Of a stretch of 27,677 bases of DNA, positions 11,756 to 22,400 are shown piece after piece. Source of the stretch: an uncultured Roseateles sp. (GTDB lineage: Bacteria > Pseudomonadota > Gammaproteobacteria > Burkholderiales > Burkholderiaceae); NCBI GenBank assembly GCA_946886855.1, contig CAMPJJ010000075.1, positions 1-27,677 on the forward strand, given 5' to 3'. Position 1 is the first letter of the stretch. The number at the start of each line of letters is the position of its first letter. The notes below the pieces were generated by a model. It ran no database searches. It had not been told where the DNA came from and worked only from the letters and a program-made list of their open reading frames with translations. Position numbers and translations under genes: made by a program.

Positions 11756-13150
11756 ATGGCATCCACCCTGACCGATCGACTGAGCCGGCTCGTCAAGACC
11801 ATGCGGGGCCAAGCCCGCATCACCGAGTCCAATGTGCAGGACATGCTGCGCGAGGTCCGCATGGCGCTGCTGGAGGCCGACGTCGCGCTGCCCGTGGTGC
11901 GCGACTTCGTCGCCCGCGTGAAGGAGAAGGCGCTGGGCCAGGAGGTGGCCGCCTCGCTGAACCCGGGCCAGGTGCTGGTCTCGGTCGTCCACAAGGAACT
12001 GGCCGCGACGATGGGCGACGGTGTCGCGGACATCAACCTCGCCGCGCAGCCGCCCGCCATCATTCTGATGGCCGGCCTGCAGGGCGCCGGCAAGACGACG
12101 ACGACCGCCAAGCTGGCCAAGCACCTGACGGAGAAGCGCAAGAAGAAGGTGCTGACAGTCTCCGCGGACGTGTACCGCCCGGCCGCGATCGAGCAGCTCA
12201 AGACGGTGACGAAGCAGGCAGGGGCCGAATGGTTCCCGTCGGCGCCGGACCAGAAGCCGCACGACATCGCGCTGGCGGCGCTCGATCATGCGAAGCGCCA
12301 CTTCTTCGACGTGCTGCTGGTCGACACGGCCGGCCGACTGGCGATCGACGAGGCGCTGATGGCCGAGATCCGCGACCTGCACGCCACGCTCAAGCCGGTG
12401 GAGACGCTGTTCGTCGTCGACGCGATGCAGGGTCAGGATGCGATCAACACGGCCAAGGCCTTCAAGGAAGCGCTGCCGCTGACCGGCATCGTGCTGACCA
12501 AGCTGGACGGCGACTCGCGCGGTGGCGCGGCGCTGTCGGTCAAGCAGATCACCGGCGCGCCGATCAAGTTCGCGGGTGTGTCGGAGAAGATCGACGGGCT
12601 GGAGGTCTTCGACGCCGAGCGCCACGCGGGCCGCGTGCTCGGCATGGGCGACATCGTCGCGCTGGTCGAGGAAGTCCAGAAGGGCGTGGACGTCGAGGCG
12701 GCGCAGAAGCTGGCCGAGAAGCTCAAGTCCGGCGACGGCTTCGACCTGAACGACTTCCTCGCGCAGATCTCGCAGATGAAGAAGATGGGCGGACTGTCCG
12801 GACTGATGGACAAGCTGCCCACGCAGATGACTGCCAAGGCCGGTCAGCCCGACATGGACAAGGCCGAGCGCGACATGAAGCGCATGGAGGGCATCCTCAA
12901 CGCCATGACCGCCAAGGAACGCCGCCAGCCGGCGCTGCTGATGGACGGCAAGTCCAAGGCCAGCCGCAAGCGCCGCATCGCCGCGGGCGCGGGCGTCCAC
13001 ATCCAGGAAGTCAACCGCCTGCTCAACCAGTTCGACCAGATGCAGGGGATGATGAAGAAGATGAAGGGCGGCGGCCTGATGAAGATGATGAAGAAGATGG
13101 GCGGGCTCAAGAACCTCATGGGCGGCGGGGGCGGCGGGTTCCCGATGTAA
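11756..13150 (+). CDS. ffh: Signal recognition particle protein Ffh (SRP54)
   Basis: GTPase that binds 4.5S RNA and signal sequences on nascent membrane proteins and docks with FtsY. The N domain begins LTDRLSRLVKT and includes the ALLEADVALPVVRDFV motif. The G domain shows G1 GLQGAGKTT (107-115), DTAGRL, and TKLDGDSRGGAAL. The Met-rich M domain follows from about residue 300, ending in a Met/Lys/Gly-rich tail (MMKKMGG..., GGGGGGFPM). Length 464 is normal. An earlier in-frame ATG exists at 11723, but the family N-terminus matches the start at 11756. No strong ribosome binding site is visible. ftsY converges on it from the other side of a shared terminator. Confidence 0.96.
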   Translation: MASTLTDRLSRLVKTMRGQARITESNVQDMLREVRMALLEADVALPVVRDFVARVKEKALGQEVAASLNPGQVLVSVVHKELAATMGDGVADINLAAQPPAIILMAGLQGAGKTTTTAKLAKHLTEKRKKKVLTVSADVYRPAAIEQLKTVTKQAGAEWFPSAPDQKPHDIALAALDHAKRHFFDVLLVDTAGRLAIDEALMAEIRDLHATLKPVETLFVVDAMQGQDAINTAKAFKEALPLTGIVLTKLDGDSRGGAALSVKQITGAPIKFAGVSEKIDGLEVFDAERHAGRVLGMGDIVALVEEVQKGVDVEAAQKLAEKLKSGDGFDLNDFLAQISQMKKMGGLSGLMDKLPTQMTAKAGQPDMDKAERDMKRMEGILNAMTAKERRQPALLMDGKSKASRKRRIAAGAGVHIQEVNRLLNQFDQMQGMMKKMKGGGLMKMMKKMGGLKNLMGGGGGGFPM

Positions 13151-13166
13151 CCCGACCCACCAATGG

Positions 13167-13192
13167 AAATCGGCTCCCGAGGGAGCCGATTT

Positions 13193-13193
<1 letters not shown>
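13167..13193. terminator. Bidirectional terminator shared by ffh and ftsY
   Basis: AAATCGGCTCCC (13167-13178) pairs with GGGAGCCGATTT (13181-13192), flanked by A's on the left and T's on the right, so it can terminate both convergent genes. It begins 16 nt after the ffh stop, and its right edge touches the ftsY stop codon (13193-13195). Confidence 0.85.
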
Positions 13194-14506
<1,313 letters not shown>

Positions 14507-14561
14507 GGAGGGGTCGAGTGGGACTCGCGCGCCGAAATGTCGATGCCGTGATCGGCGGGGC

Positions 14562-14591
14562 TTGCATTGTCTTCGAAAACTTTGCTATAGT
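14562..14591 (+). promoter_or_regulatory. tRNA-Met promoter
   Basis: TTGCAT (14562-14567) and TATAGT (14586-14591) are separated by 18 bp. Initiation would fall near 14598, about 8 nt before the mature tRNA 5' end. Confidence 0.7.
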
Positions 14592-14605
14592 CGTTGTCTT
14601 CGCAA

Positions 14606-14682
<77 letters not shown>

Positions 14683-14688
14683 GATACG

Positions 14689-14720
14689 AAACCCCGCAGG
14701 ACGCAAGTTCTGCGGGGTTT
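14689..14720 (+). terminator. tRNA-Met terminator
   Basis: AAACCCCGCAG (14689-14699) pairs perfectly with CTGCGGGGTTT (14710-14720) around a 10-nt loop, followed by more T's (GGGGTTTTCC). It begins 7 nt after the CCA end. Confidence 0.88.
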
Positions 14721-14830
14721 TCCGTTTTGGGCACCGTAGATTGACGCGGAACGACCTGCTCCAGCGTCCCTCAACGACCAGCGCCAGAGCGACGAGGGGC
14801 CCTCGCATCGCGACAGCCCCTTCCCTTCAG

Positions 14831-14855
14831 GATCAGCCATTCAATATGGCCGATC
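14831..14855 (-). terminator. Hairpin after the pectate lyase gene
   Basis: GATCAGCCAT (14831-14840) pairs with ATGGCCGATC (14846-14855) with one A-C mismatch and a 5-nt loop, 10 nt beyond the stop codon at 14865. There is no T-tract, so termination is uncertain. The stretch from 14721 to 14830 holds nothing recognisable. Confidence 0.4.
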
Positions 14856-14864
14856 AGCTGCCAC

Positions 14865-16319
14865 TCAATTGCAGCTCAAGGTCGCATAGTTCTTCCCCGC
14901 CCCCGCCACGGTGAGCAGCTTCTGCTTCACGCAGGCCGGCGTGTGCACCGTGTACGAATACGGGATGCCTACCGGGAAGTTCGCCGTCGTCACCCAATCG
15001 CTCGCGTCGCGCGACGGGCTGGACCCGCTGGCCACCCACTTGATGCCATAGGTCGCGAAGTCGGCCGGGCTGCGCACGTTGTTGTTGCGCAGTTCCCAGT
15101 AGCCGATCGACGAGCTGTCCCGCGAGGTCACCGGGTTCTGCGCGTTCTCGAAGTAGTTGCCTTCGATCAGCGCGTAGCCGCCCATGCGGATGTTGGCGCC
15201 CGAGGTCAGCACGCCCGAGTAGAGGTTGTTGTACAGGTGCGTGTAGCCCGCGCGCTGCAGCGGCAGCCGCGAGCCGACGTTGCTGTACACGTTGTGGTGG
15301 AAGGTGATGTAGCGGTCGCTCGCGTCGCTGTCGCTCGATCCGATCAGGCCGACCTTGTGGTGGTCGTGGAGGTAGTTGTACGAGTAGGTGATGTGATGCG
15401 CGCCGGCCTTGCTGTCGATGAGGCCGTCGAACTCCAGGTCGCCGGCACCGGCGCATTCGGCGGTCGAGCTGAACAGCGTGTTGTGGTCGATCCAGACATA
15501 GCCCGGGAACTTGCCGCTCTGGCCTTCGATGCCGATGGCGTCGATCGATCCGGGCAGCAGCCCGATCGTCATGTTGCGGATGATGATGTTGGTCGCCGCG
15601 GCCTTGATCGCGAGACCGAAGTTGGCGGCCGAGCCGTTGACGCCTTCGATCGTGACGTTGCTCTTGTTCTTGACCTCGACGACGGCGCCCGCCGCCTTCT
15701 TCCACTGCGTGCAAGGGTCGGGGATGGTGCCGAAATCGAAGGTGCCCGCGTAGCGGATCACCAGGCCGCCGGTACCGCTGTAGGCATCGATCGCGGCTTG
15801 CATCTGCGCCGCGGTCGTGACAGTGACCGGCGTTGCCGAGCCGCCACCGGTGACCTGGCCCGCGTAGCCGCCGCTATGGCCAGCCGGAGCCGGCGAAGGT
15901 GCCGGGGATGGCGACGGTGCGGGTGAAGGCGCCGGCGAGGGAGACGGGGCCGGAGACGGCGATCCCGCCGGTCCCACCGCGCACTTCTCCGCCTTGCCCG
16001 GATTCGGATCCGCGCCGCCGAAGGTGGCCGACGTGCAGGCCACGTCGCCCTTCAAGCTCTTGATGACCCATTTGTCCTTCACGCCGAAGGACACCTGGCG
16101 CGCCGTGTCGCCCACCTTGCAGGTGCCGCCTTCGTCCGCGCATTTGGAATAGCCGGACGGCCAGTCCACCGCGTGCGCCGCGCCGAGCGGTGCGACGGCG
16201 CCGACGGCGACCGCCATCGCCATCAGCCCTTGCCGCGGGCCAGGCGCGCGCAGCACGCCGGCAGTCGGGGGCTTCGGCGCGATCAAGGCGACGGACTCGT
16301 CAATACGGGTGCTCTTCAT
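14865..16319 (-). CDS. Secreted pectate lyase, polysaccharide lyase family 1
   Basis: Extracellular enzyme cleaving polygalacturonate by beta-elimination with Ca2+. Of 484 residues, 1-50 are a long signal peptide ending AAHA. About 51-115 form a small Cys-containing domain (WPSGYSKCADEGGTC ... GDVACTSATFGG) like modules appended to other bacterial carbohydrate-active enzymes. Residues 119-147 are a Pro/Ser/Ala linker. The catalytic parallel beta-helix follows, with the family signature VWIDH (275-279), Ca-site acidic residues near DLEFDG and IDS (295-303), Lys322, and catalytic Arg351 in SRLPLQR with Arg356 matching the R-x-P-x-x-R pattern of PelC. GGGAG lies seven bases before ATG 16319. The gene stands alone between the tRNA and the efflux operon. 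The enzyme class is secure, the substrate preference is not. Confidence 0.92.
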   Translation of the reverse strand: MKSTRIDESVALIAPKPPTAGVLRAPGPRQGLMAMAVAVGAVAPLGAAHAVDWPSGYSKCADEGGTCKVGDTARQVSFGVKDKWVIKSLKGDVACTSATFGGADPNPGKAEKCAVGPAGSPSPAPSPSPAPSPAPSPSPAPSPAPAGHSGGYAGQVTGGGSATPVTVTTAAQMQAAIDAYSGTGGLVIRYAGTFDFGTIPDPCTQWKKAAGAVVEVKNKSNVTIEGVNGSAANFGLAIKAAATNIIIRNMTIGLLPGSIDAIGIEGQSGKFPGYVWIDHNTLFSSTAECAGAGDLEFDGLIDSKAGAHHITYSYNYLHDHHKVGLIGSSDSDASDRYITFHHNVYSNVGSRLPLQRAGYTHLYNNLYSGVLTSGANIRMGGYALIEGNYFENAQNPVTSRDSSSIGYWELRNNNVRSPADFATYGIKWVASGSSPSRDASDWVTTANFPVGIPYSYTVHTPACVKQKLLTVAGAGKNYATLSCN

Positions 16320-16488
16320 CGAATGTCTCCCAATGTCGTTGAAGCGATCGGCGCGGGCATGGCTACGCCCTCACCGGTCAGCGGTGAATCAAAAAGATGT
16401 TCAGGAACCCAACGCCGTTTCCTCCGCCTCGCACGGCGCGGACCTGCAGGATCCGCGTCGGGGACGGTGGCCGTCGGCACAGGCCACG

Positions 16489-16526
16489 TGTCGACACGCC
16501 AGCGCGCAGGCGCGGCCATGTCGACA
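16489..16526. promoter_or_regulatory. Paired TGTCGACA palindromes upstream of pectate lyase
   Basis: TGTCGACA occurs at 16489-16496 and 16519-16526, centres exactly 30 bp apart, about three helical turns. The first copy extends to the 12-bp palindrome CGTGTCGACACG (16487-16498). They lie 170-207 bp upstream of the start codon in the 16320-16590 gap. That gap holds no gene and no convincing promoter, apart from a weak TTTCCG / TTAGTC pair upstream of these sites. Confidence 0.35.
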
Positions 16527-16590
16527 ACGGGAGGCAGACTAACGAGGTCGTCTGATTTCGGAAAGGCGTTTTACATTTGCCGATCTGGCG

Positions 16591-18180
16591 TTACGGATTT
16601 CCGTTTCTGGTGACCGCAAACGCTTCGGACGCTCCCGCATCCGTCTTCATCTCCACGGGCTGTTGCCACCCGCCGCCGAGCGCCCGCACGAGCGCCACCG
16701 TCGCGCGGCGCTGTCGCGTGGCGAGATCCACCGCGCTGCGCCGCGCCTGCAGTCCGGCCGTCTGCGAGGTGACCACCTCCAGATAGGCTGCCGCGCCGGC
16801 GCGATAGCGGTTGGTCGCCAGCGCGAGCGAGCGCTCCGCCGCGTCGACGGACTTGTTCTCCGCCTCCAGCGCTTCGCCGTAGCGATCGAGCAGGACCAGT
16901 TGATCCTCGACCTGCTGGAACGCCGCGAGCACCGTGCCGCGATAGCGCTGCGCCGATTCGTCCAGCGCCGCGGCCGCGCGCGCTTCCTCGGCCTTGCGTC
17001 GGCCGCCGTCGAACAGGTTGTACGCCAGCGTCGGTCCGATCGCCCAGAAGAGATTCGGCGCTTCGAGGAAACGTCCGAAGTCGCTGCTCTGGAATCCGCC
17101 TTGCGCGCTCAGCATGACCGAGGGGAAGAAGGCCGTCTTCGCCACGCCCAGCGTCGCGGTCGCCGCCACCACGCGCTGCTGCGCGGCGGCGATGTCCGGA
17201 CGACGCTCCAGCAAGGTCGACGGCAGCCCCGTCGGCACCACGGGCATGGCCAGTTCCAGCGACGCGGCCGGCTCGATGCGGAAGCTCGAGGCGTTCGCGC
17301 CGACCAGCGCGGCGATCGCGTGCTCCAGCACCGCGCGCTGCGCCTGCGACTGCTTGCGCTGCGAGCGCGCCGACTCGAGTTGACCTTCGGCCCGCGCCTG
17401 GTCAAGACCTGACGCGATACCGGCCTGGTGCCGGCGGGAAATCAGATCGAATGCGCGCGTATAGGCCTCTTCGGCATCGGCGAGCAAGGCGTTGTCGCGA
17501 TCGATTCCGCGCAGTTGCAGCAGCGAATCGGCCAGTTGCGCCTGCAGCGCCAACCGCGCGGCGGCGAGGTCCGCCGCCGCTGCGCGCTCCGATGCCAATC
17601 CGGCGCGAACCTGCTGCGAGATGCGGCCCCACAGGTCGACTTCGTAGCTCAGGTCCAGGCCCAGCGTCGCGCTGTTGTACCAATCGGGCGAGGTCGGCCC
17701 GAGCACCCGCAGCGGGCGGCGCTCCGACTGCCGGTCGCGCTGCCCGTTGAGCGAGCTGTTCAGCGTCGGCGATTGCGCCGATCGCAGGCTGTCGGTCGCG
17801 GCCCTGGCCTGCTGGTAGCGGGCCAGCGCCGAAGCGAGGTCCGGACTGTGCTCGACCAGCCGCTGCTGCAGCGCGTCGAGCTCCGGATCACCGTAGCTCT
17901 TCCACCAACCGTCCAGGGCGATGGGCGCGGCGGCCGAGGCACCGGCCTCGACCCACGGGCCCCGCGCCTCCTTGAAGCTCGTCGCCATCGGCACGTCGGG
18001 CAATGTCGTCTTCGGCGGCTGGGCGCAGCCGGCGACCAAAGCAACGACCAAAGCAGCGACCGACAGTGCGACGCCGTGTGCAACGCCGCGCGCGAGCTGA
18101 ACCGACAGGCGCGCCGCGCCGCGCGATGTCATGCGCACGGCCGTCTGGGCGGCCCGGCTCGCTGCCATCGGTGCCGTCAT
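16591..18180 (-). CDS. RND efflux outer-membrane lipoprotein (NodT/OprM family)
   Basis: TolC-like outer-membrane channel of the tripartite pump, about 529 residues. It has a hydrophobic N-terminal segment followed by the lipobox LVAGC (Cys52), so a lipid-anchored mature protein is predicted. The region after it carries the family marker WWKSYGDPELDAL. Two OEP repeats follow, with LDLSYEVDLWGRI, RPDIAAAQQRVVAATATLG and a late YRAGAAAYLEVVTSQ. The gene overlaps the adaptor stop by 4 bp (ATGA), which fixes the likely start at 18180. A Met 16 codons later would give a more normal signal peptide. It ends the operon. No clear terminator was found after 16591. The transported substrates cannot be read from the sequence. 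Confidence 0.92.
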   Translation of the reverse strand: MTAPMAASRAAQTAVRMTSRGAARLSVQLARGVAHGVALSVAALVVALVAGCAQPPKTTLPDVPMATSFKEARGPWVEAGASAAAPIALDGWWKSYGDPELDALQQRLVEHSPDLASALARYQQARAATDSLRSAQSPTLNSSLNGQRDRQSERRPLRVLGPTSPDWYNSATLGLDLSYEVDLWGRISQQVRAGLASERAAAADLAAARLALQAQLADSLLQLRGIDRDNALLADAEEAYTRAFDLISRRHQAGIASGLDQARAEGQLESARSQRKQSQAQRAVLEHAIAALVGANASSFRIEPAASLELAMPVVPTGLPSTLLERRPDIAAAQQRVVAATATLGVAKTAFFPSVMLSAQGGFQSSDFGRFLEAPNLFWAIGPTLAYNLFDGGRRKAEEARAAAALDESAQRYRGTVLAAFQQVEDQLVLLDRYGEALEAENKSVDAAERSLALATNRYRAGAAAYLEVVTSQTAGLQARRSAVDLATRQRRATVALVRALGGGWQQPVEMKTDAGASEAFAVTRNGNP

Positions 18181-19406
18181 GTGCGCCCCTTCGCCGAAGC
18201 CGCCGATGCCGGCGCTGCGGCGGGTTGCGCGACGCGCACCACGTCGCCGTCGGCAATCCCGTCCGGCGGATTCGCGATGACACGGTCCGCGGCGGTGAGT
18301 CCGCTGCCGAGTTCGATCCGCGTGCCCATGTCGCGCGCGATCGTGACCTTGCGCAGCTTCACGCGATTGCCCGCATCCACGGTCGCGACCTGCACGCCGT
18401 CCTTGTTGATGATCACGGCGCCGGGGGGCAGCGAGACGGCGGCCGTCGCCGACGCGCTCGCGACGGTCGAGGCGGCCGAGGCCGCGCCGTCGAAGCGCAC
18501 TGTCGCGAAACCGCCAGGCAGCAACTCGTCCTTCTCGTTGTCGACGGCGAGCTGCACCAGCATCGCGCCGCTGGCCGTGTTGATCGCCTGCGAGGTCGAC
18601 TGCACCGTCGCGGCGAAGCGCTGGCCGGGACGCTCGGGCACCGTCAGCACGGCCTTGCCGCCCGTGCGCACCTGCGCGACCTGACGCTGCGGCACGTTGA
18701 CGTAGACGCGCAGCTTGCGCATGTCCGAGACGACGAACAGCTCGCTGCCGGGCGCGCCGCCGATGTTGATCAGCGCGCCCACGTCGGTGTTGCGCGCGGT
18801 GACGACACCGTCGAACGGTGCCGTCAACTGGGCGAAGCGCTTCAGCGCCTCGATGCGATCGACATTGGCCTGCAGCGCCGTGACCTGCGACTGCTTGGCG
18901 GTCATGTCGCCGGTGCGCTCGTCCACTTCCTGCCGGGACACCGAGTCCGATTCCAGCAGCCCTTGCCACCGCTTGGCCGTGCTCGCCGCCAGCGCGGCGT
19001 TGCTGCGCGCGGTCGCGAGTTCGGCCTTGGCCTGCATCAGCTGCTGGTCGAGGTCGGGCGTCTCGATCTCGGCGAGCTGTTGTCCGGCCTTGACCTTGCC
19101 GCCGATGTCGACGTTCCAGCGCTTCAGGTAGCCGCTGACCCGCGCATAGATCGGCGCGCGCGACCAGGCCTCGATGCGCGCGGGCAGTTCCAGGCCGCCT
19201 TCGGTCAGGGCTTGCGGCGTGATCAGCGCGACGCTGGGCTGGCCGCGATCGTCGGCCGTGCGCTGCAGTTGCTCGGCGTTGGACTTGCGGGCCCACAGAC
19301 CTGCCGCCACCACCGCGATCGCGATCACGACCGCCACGGTCGCGGCAAGCTTGAAGCGCGCGGGAGGACGGGAGGACACCGCGGTGTGGTCGTGATCAGT
19401 TCGCAT
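18177..19406 (-). CDS. RND efflux periplasmic adaptor (HlyD/MFP family)
   Basis: Membrane fusion protein linking the inner-membrane pump to the outer-membrane channel, 409 residues. One N-terminal membrane helix (about 19-40) is followed by the lipoyl/barrel-sandwich half-motif ARIEAWSRAPIYARVSGYLKRW. A coiled hairpin rich in Ala/Gln comes next, then the second lipoyl half near LTAPFDGVVTARNTDVGALI. The beta-barrel and membrane-proximal domains end the protein. ATG 19406 lies nine bases after GGAG. An ATG three codons earlier touches that same GGAG and is less likely. The gene overlaps the end of the permease by 11 bp and the start of the outer-membrane factor by 4 bp, so translation is probably coupled. 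Confidence 0.92.
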   Translation of the reverse strand: MRTDHDHTAVSSRPPARFKLAATVAVVIAIAVVAAGLWARKSNAEQLQRTADDRGQPSVALITPQALTEGGLELPARIEAWSRAPIYARVSGYLKRWNVDIGGKVKAGQQLAEIETPDLDQQLMQAKAELATARSNAALAASTAKRWQGLLESDSVSRQEVDERTGDMTAKQSQVTALQANVDRIEALKRFAQLTAPFDGVVTARNTDVGALINIGGAPGSELFVVSDMRKLRVYVNVPQRQVAQVRTGGKAVLTVPERPGQRFAATVQSTSQAINTASGAMLVQLAVDNEKDELLPGGFATVRFDGAASAASTVASASATAAVSLPPGAVIINKDGVQVATVDAGNRVKLRKVTIARDMGTRIELGSGLTAADRVIANPPDGIADGDVVRVAQPAAAPASAASAKGRT

Positions 19407-22400
19407 GGGAAGCATCTCCGGTCCCGGGCAGCGCGTTCGCGGCGCCGGCGGTCAAGTCGTTCGATTCAGAAAAGTCGGACGCGGGTCCGGTCTTGCGGCG
19501 GTGGCGATGCACGATGCTGAACACCACCGGCACGAAGACCAGCGTCGCGAAGGTGGCGAAGACCAGGCCGCCGATCACGGCTCGGCCCAGCGGCGCGTTC
19601 TGCTCGCCGCCCTCGCCCAGGCCCAGCGCCATGGGCAGCATGCCGATCACCATCGCCAGCGCCGTCATCAGCACCGGACGGAAGCGGACGAAGCCTGCTT
19701 CCATCGCGGCCGCGGTCGCGTCGCCGAGTTCCTCCAGCCGCTCGCGCGCGAAGCTGATCACCAGCACGCTGTTGGCCGTCGCCACGCCCATGCACATGAT
19801 CGCCCCCGTCAGCGCGGGCACCGACAAGGTCGTCCCGGTCGCGAAGAGCATCCACACGATGCCGGCCAGTGCCGCCGGCAGCGCCGACACGATCACCGCC
19901 GGATCCAGCCACGACTGGAAGTTCACGACGATCAGCAGGTAGATCAGCACCACCGCGCCGAGCAGCCCGAACAGCAGGCCCGAGAACGCGCGGTCCATCG
20001 TGCGCACCTGGCCGAGCAGTTGCACGTTCGAGCCCTTGGGCACGTCGGCCTGCGTGTCGGCGAGCACCTGGCGGATGTCGCGCGCCACGGCGCCGAGGTC
20101 GCGGTCCTGCGTCGTCGCGTGGATCTGGACCATCGTCGCGACGTCGTACTGGCTGATCAGCGCCGGGCTGTTGACGCGCTGGAAACTCGCCAGCCCGCCC
20201 AGCGTCGAGGTGCCCGCCTGGGCGCCATTGCCGATCGGCAGGTTGCTCAGCGCGGCCAGCGAATCGAGCTGGTGCTGCGGCGTCTGCATCACGATCGAGT
20301 AGCTGACCCCGTTCTGCGGATTCAGCCAGAAGGTCGGCGCGACCTGGCTGCTGCCGGCGAGGTTCACCACCAGGCTGTTGGCCACGTCGCGCGTGCTCAA
20401 GCCCAGCAGCTGCGCCTGCGTGCGGTCGACGTCGACGTTGAAGGTCGGCGCCTTGTTGGACTGCTGGATGCGCGCGTCGGCCACGCCGGGGATCGCCTTG
20501 ATGCGCTTGAGCAGCTGCTGCGCGTAGGCGAAGTTGGACTCGACGTCGCGACCCCGCACCTGCACGTCGATCGGCGCCGGCGCGCCGAAGTTCAGGATCT
20601 GGCTGACGATGTCGGCCGGCGGGAACGAGAAGGTCGTGTCCGGGAACTCGCGCGGCAGGACCTGCCGCAGCTGGCGCACGTAATCGGCCGTGGGCGCATG
20701 ACCTTCCTTCAGCGCGATCTGGAAATCGCCATCGGAGCTGCCCAGCACGCCGGTGTTGTTGTAGGTCAGGTTGATCGACGACGGCGGCAGGCCGATGTTG
20801 TCGACCATCGTCTCGATCTTGTCGGACGGGATCACGCGGCGGATGGCCTGCTCGATCTTCGCGAAGCGCACCGCGGTCTCCTCGACGCGCGTGCCCACCG
20901 GCACCCGCGCATGCATCAGGATCTGGCCGGAGTCGACCTGCGGGAAGAAGTTGCTCCCGATGAAGGGCACCAGCGCAAAGGACACCAGCACCACCGCGGC
21001 GAAGCCGATCAGGAAGGGCGTCTTGCTGCCCAGCGCGGTCTCGAGCATCCGGCGGTAGCCCTCGCGCACGCGTTCGAAGCGGGCTTCGAAGTTCCGCTGG
21101 AAGCGCACCAGCGGATTGCGCGACGGCGGCTGCGCCAGATGCCCATGGCCGTCGGTCAGCGGCGCATGCGGCTGCAGCAGGTACTTGGCCATCGTCGGCA
21201 CCAGCGTGCGCGACAGGATGAACGAACACACCATCGCGAAGATCACCGCCTCGGCCATCGGCACGAACAGGAAACGCGACACGCCTTCCAGGAAGAACAT
21301 CGGGATGAACACGATGCAGATGCACAGCAGCGAGACGAAGGCCGGCGTCACGATCTGCTGCGCGCCGTCCATGATCGATTCCTCGACGCCCTTGCCGTGC
21401 TCCAGGTGCCAGTTGATGTTCTCGATGGTCACCGTCGCGTCGTCGACCAGGATGCCCACCGCGAGCGCGAGTCCGCCGAGCGTCATCAGGTTCAGCGTCT
21501 CGCCGATGGCCGCCAGGCCGATGATCGATCCGAGGATGGACAGCGGGATCGACACCGCGATGATCACCGTCGAGCGCCAGCTGCCCAGGAACAGCAGGAT
21601 CATCAAGCTGGTCAGCGCCGCGGCGATGGCGCCCTCGATCGCGACGCCCTTGATGGCGGCGCGCACGAAGACCGACTGGTCGTTGATCGGCTTGACGTCG
21701 AGCTCGTCGGGCAGCGACGGCCGCAGCTCGGCGAGCTTGGCGCGCACGCCGTCGACGATCGCGAGCGTCGACGCCGCGCCGTTCTTCAGCACCGACATCA
21801 GCACCGACCGGCCACCGTCCACGTGGACGATGTTGGTCTGCGGCGCGTTGCCGTCGTGCACGTCGGCGACGTCGCGCAGGTAGATCGTCGAGCCGTTGAC
21901 CACCTTCACCGGGAGCCGGCCCAGTTCCTCGATCGCGGAGGGGGCGCTGTTGAGCTGCAGCGTGTACTCCAGCTCGCCGATCTTCTGCGTGCCGATCGGC
22001 GTGAGCACGTTCTGCGTCGCCAGCGCGGCGGCCACGTCCTGCGCCGAGAGCCCGCGCGCCTGGAGTGCGCCGGGGTTGACGTCGATCTGCACCTGACGTT
22101 GCTTGCCGCCGTAAGGCAGCGGGATCGCCGCGCCGGGCACGGTCACCAGCGGCGTGCGGATGGTGTTGAAGCCGAGGTCGAAAAGCTGCTGCTCGGACAG
22201 CCCCTTGCCCGACAACGCCAGCTGCAGGATGGGCACCGTGGCGGCGTTGTAGTTCAGGATCAGTGGCGGCGTGGTGCCGGCCGGCATCTGCCGCACGGCG
22301 ACCTGCGCGACCGCGGTGACCTGCGCGTTGGCCACGGCGATGTTCACGCCCGGCTGGAAGAAGATCTTCACCACCGACACACCGGGATAGGTGTTGGCCT

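Noticed and set aside
11711..13000. A 430-codon N-terminal extension of the ccsA frame
   Set aside because: This part is antisense to ffh and has no membrane character. The real start is at 11710.
14683..14864. Possible integration site or island boundary at the tRNA 3' end
   Set aside because: No integrase and no repeated copy of the tRNA 3' end was seen downstream.
18181..19296. N-terminal extension of the outer-membrane factor frame
   Set aside because: Overlaps the adaptor gene in another frame. The lipoprotein signal begins at 18180.
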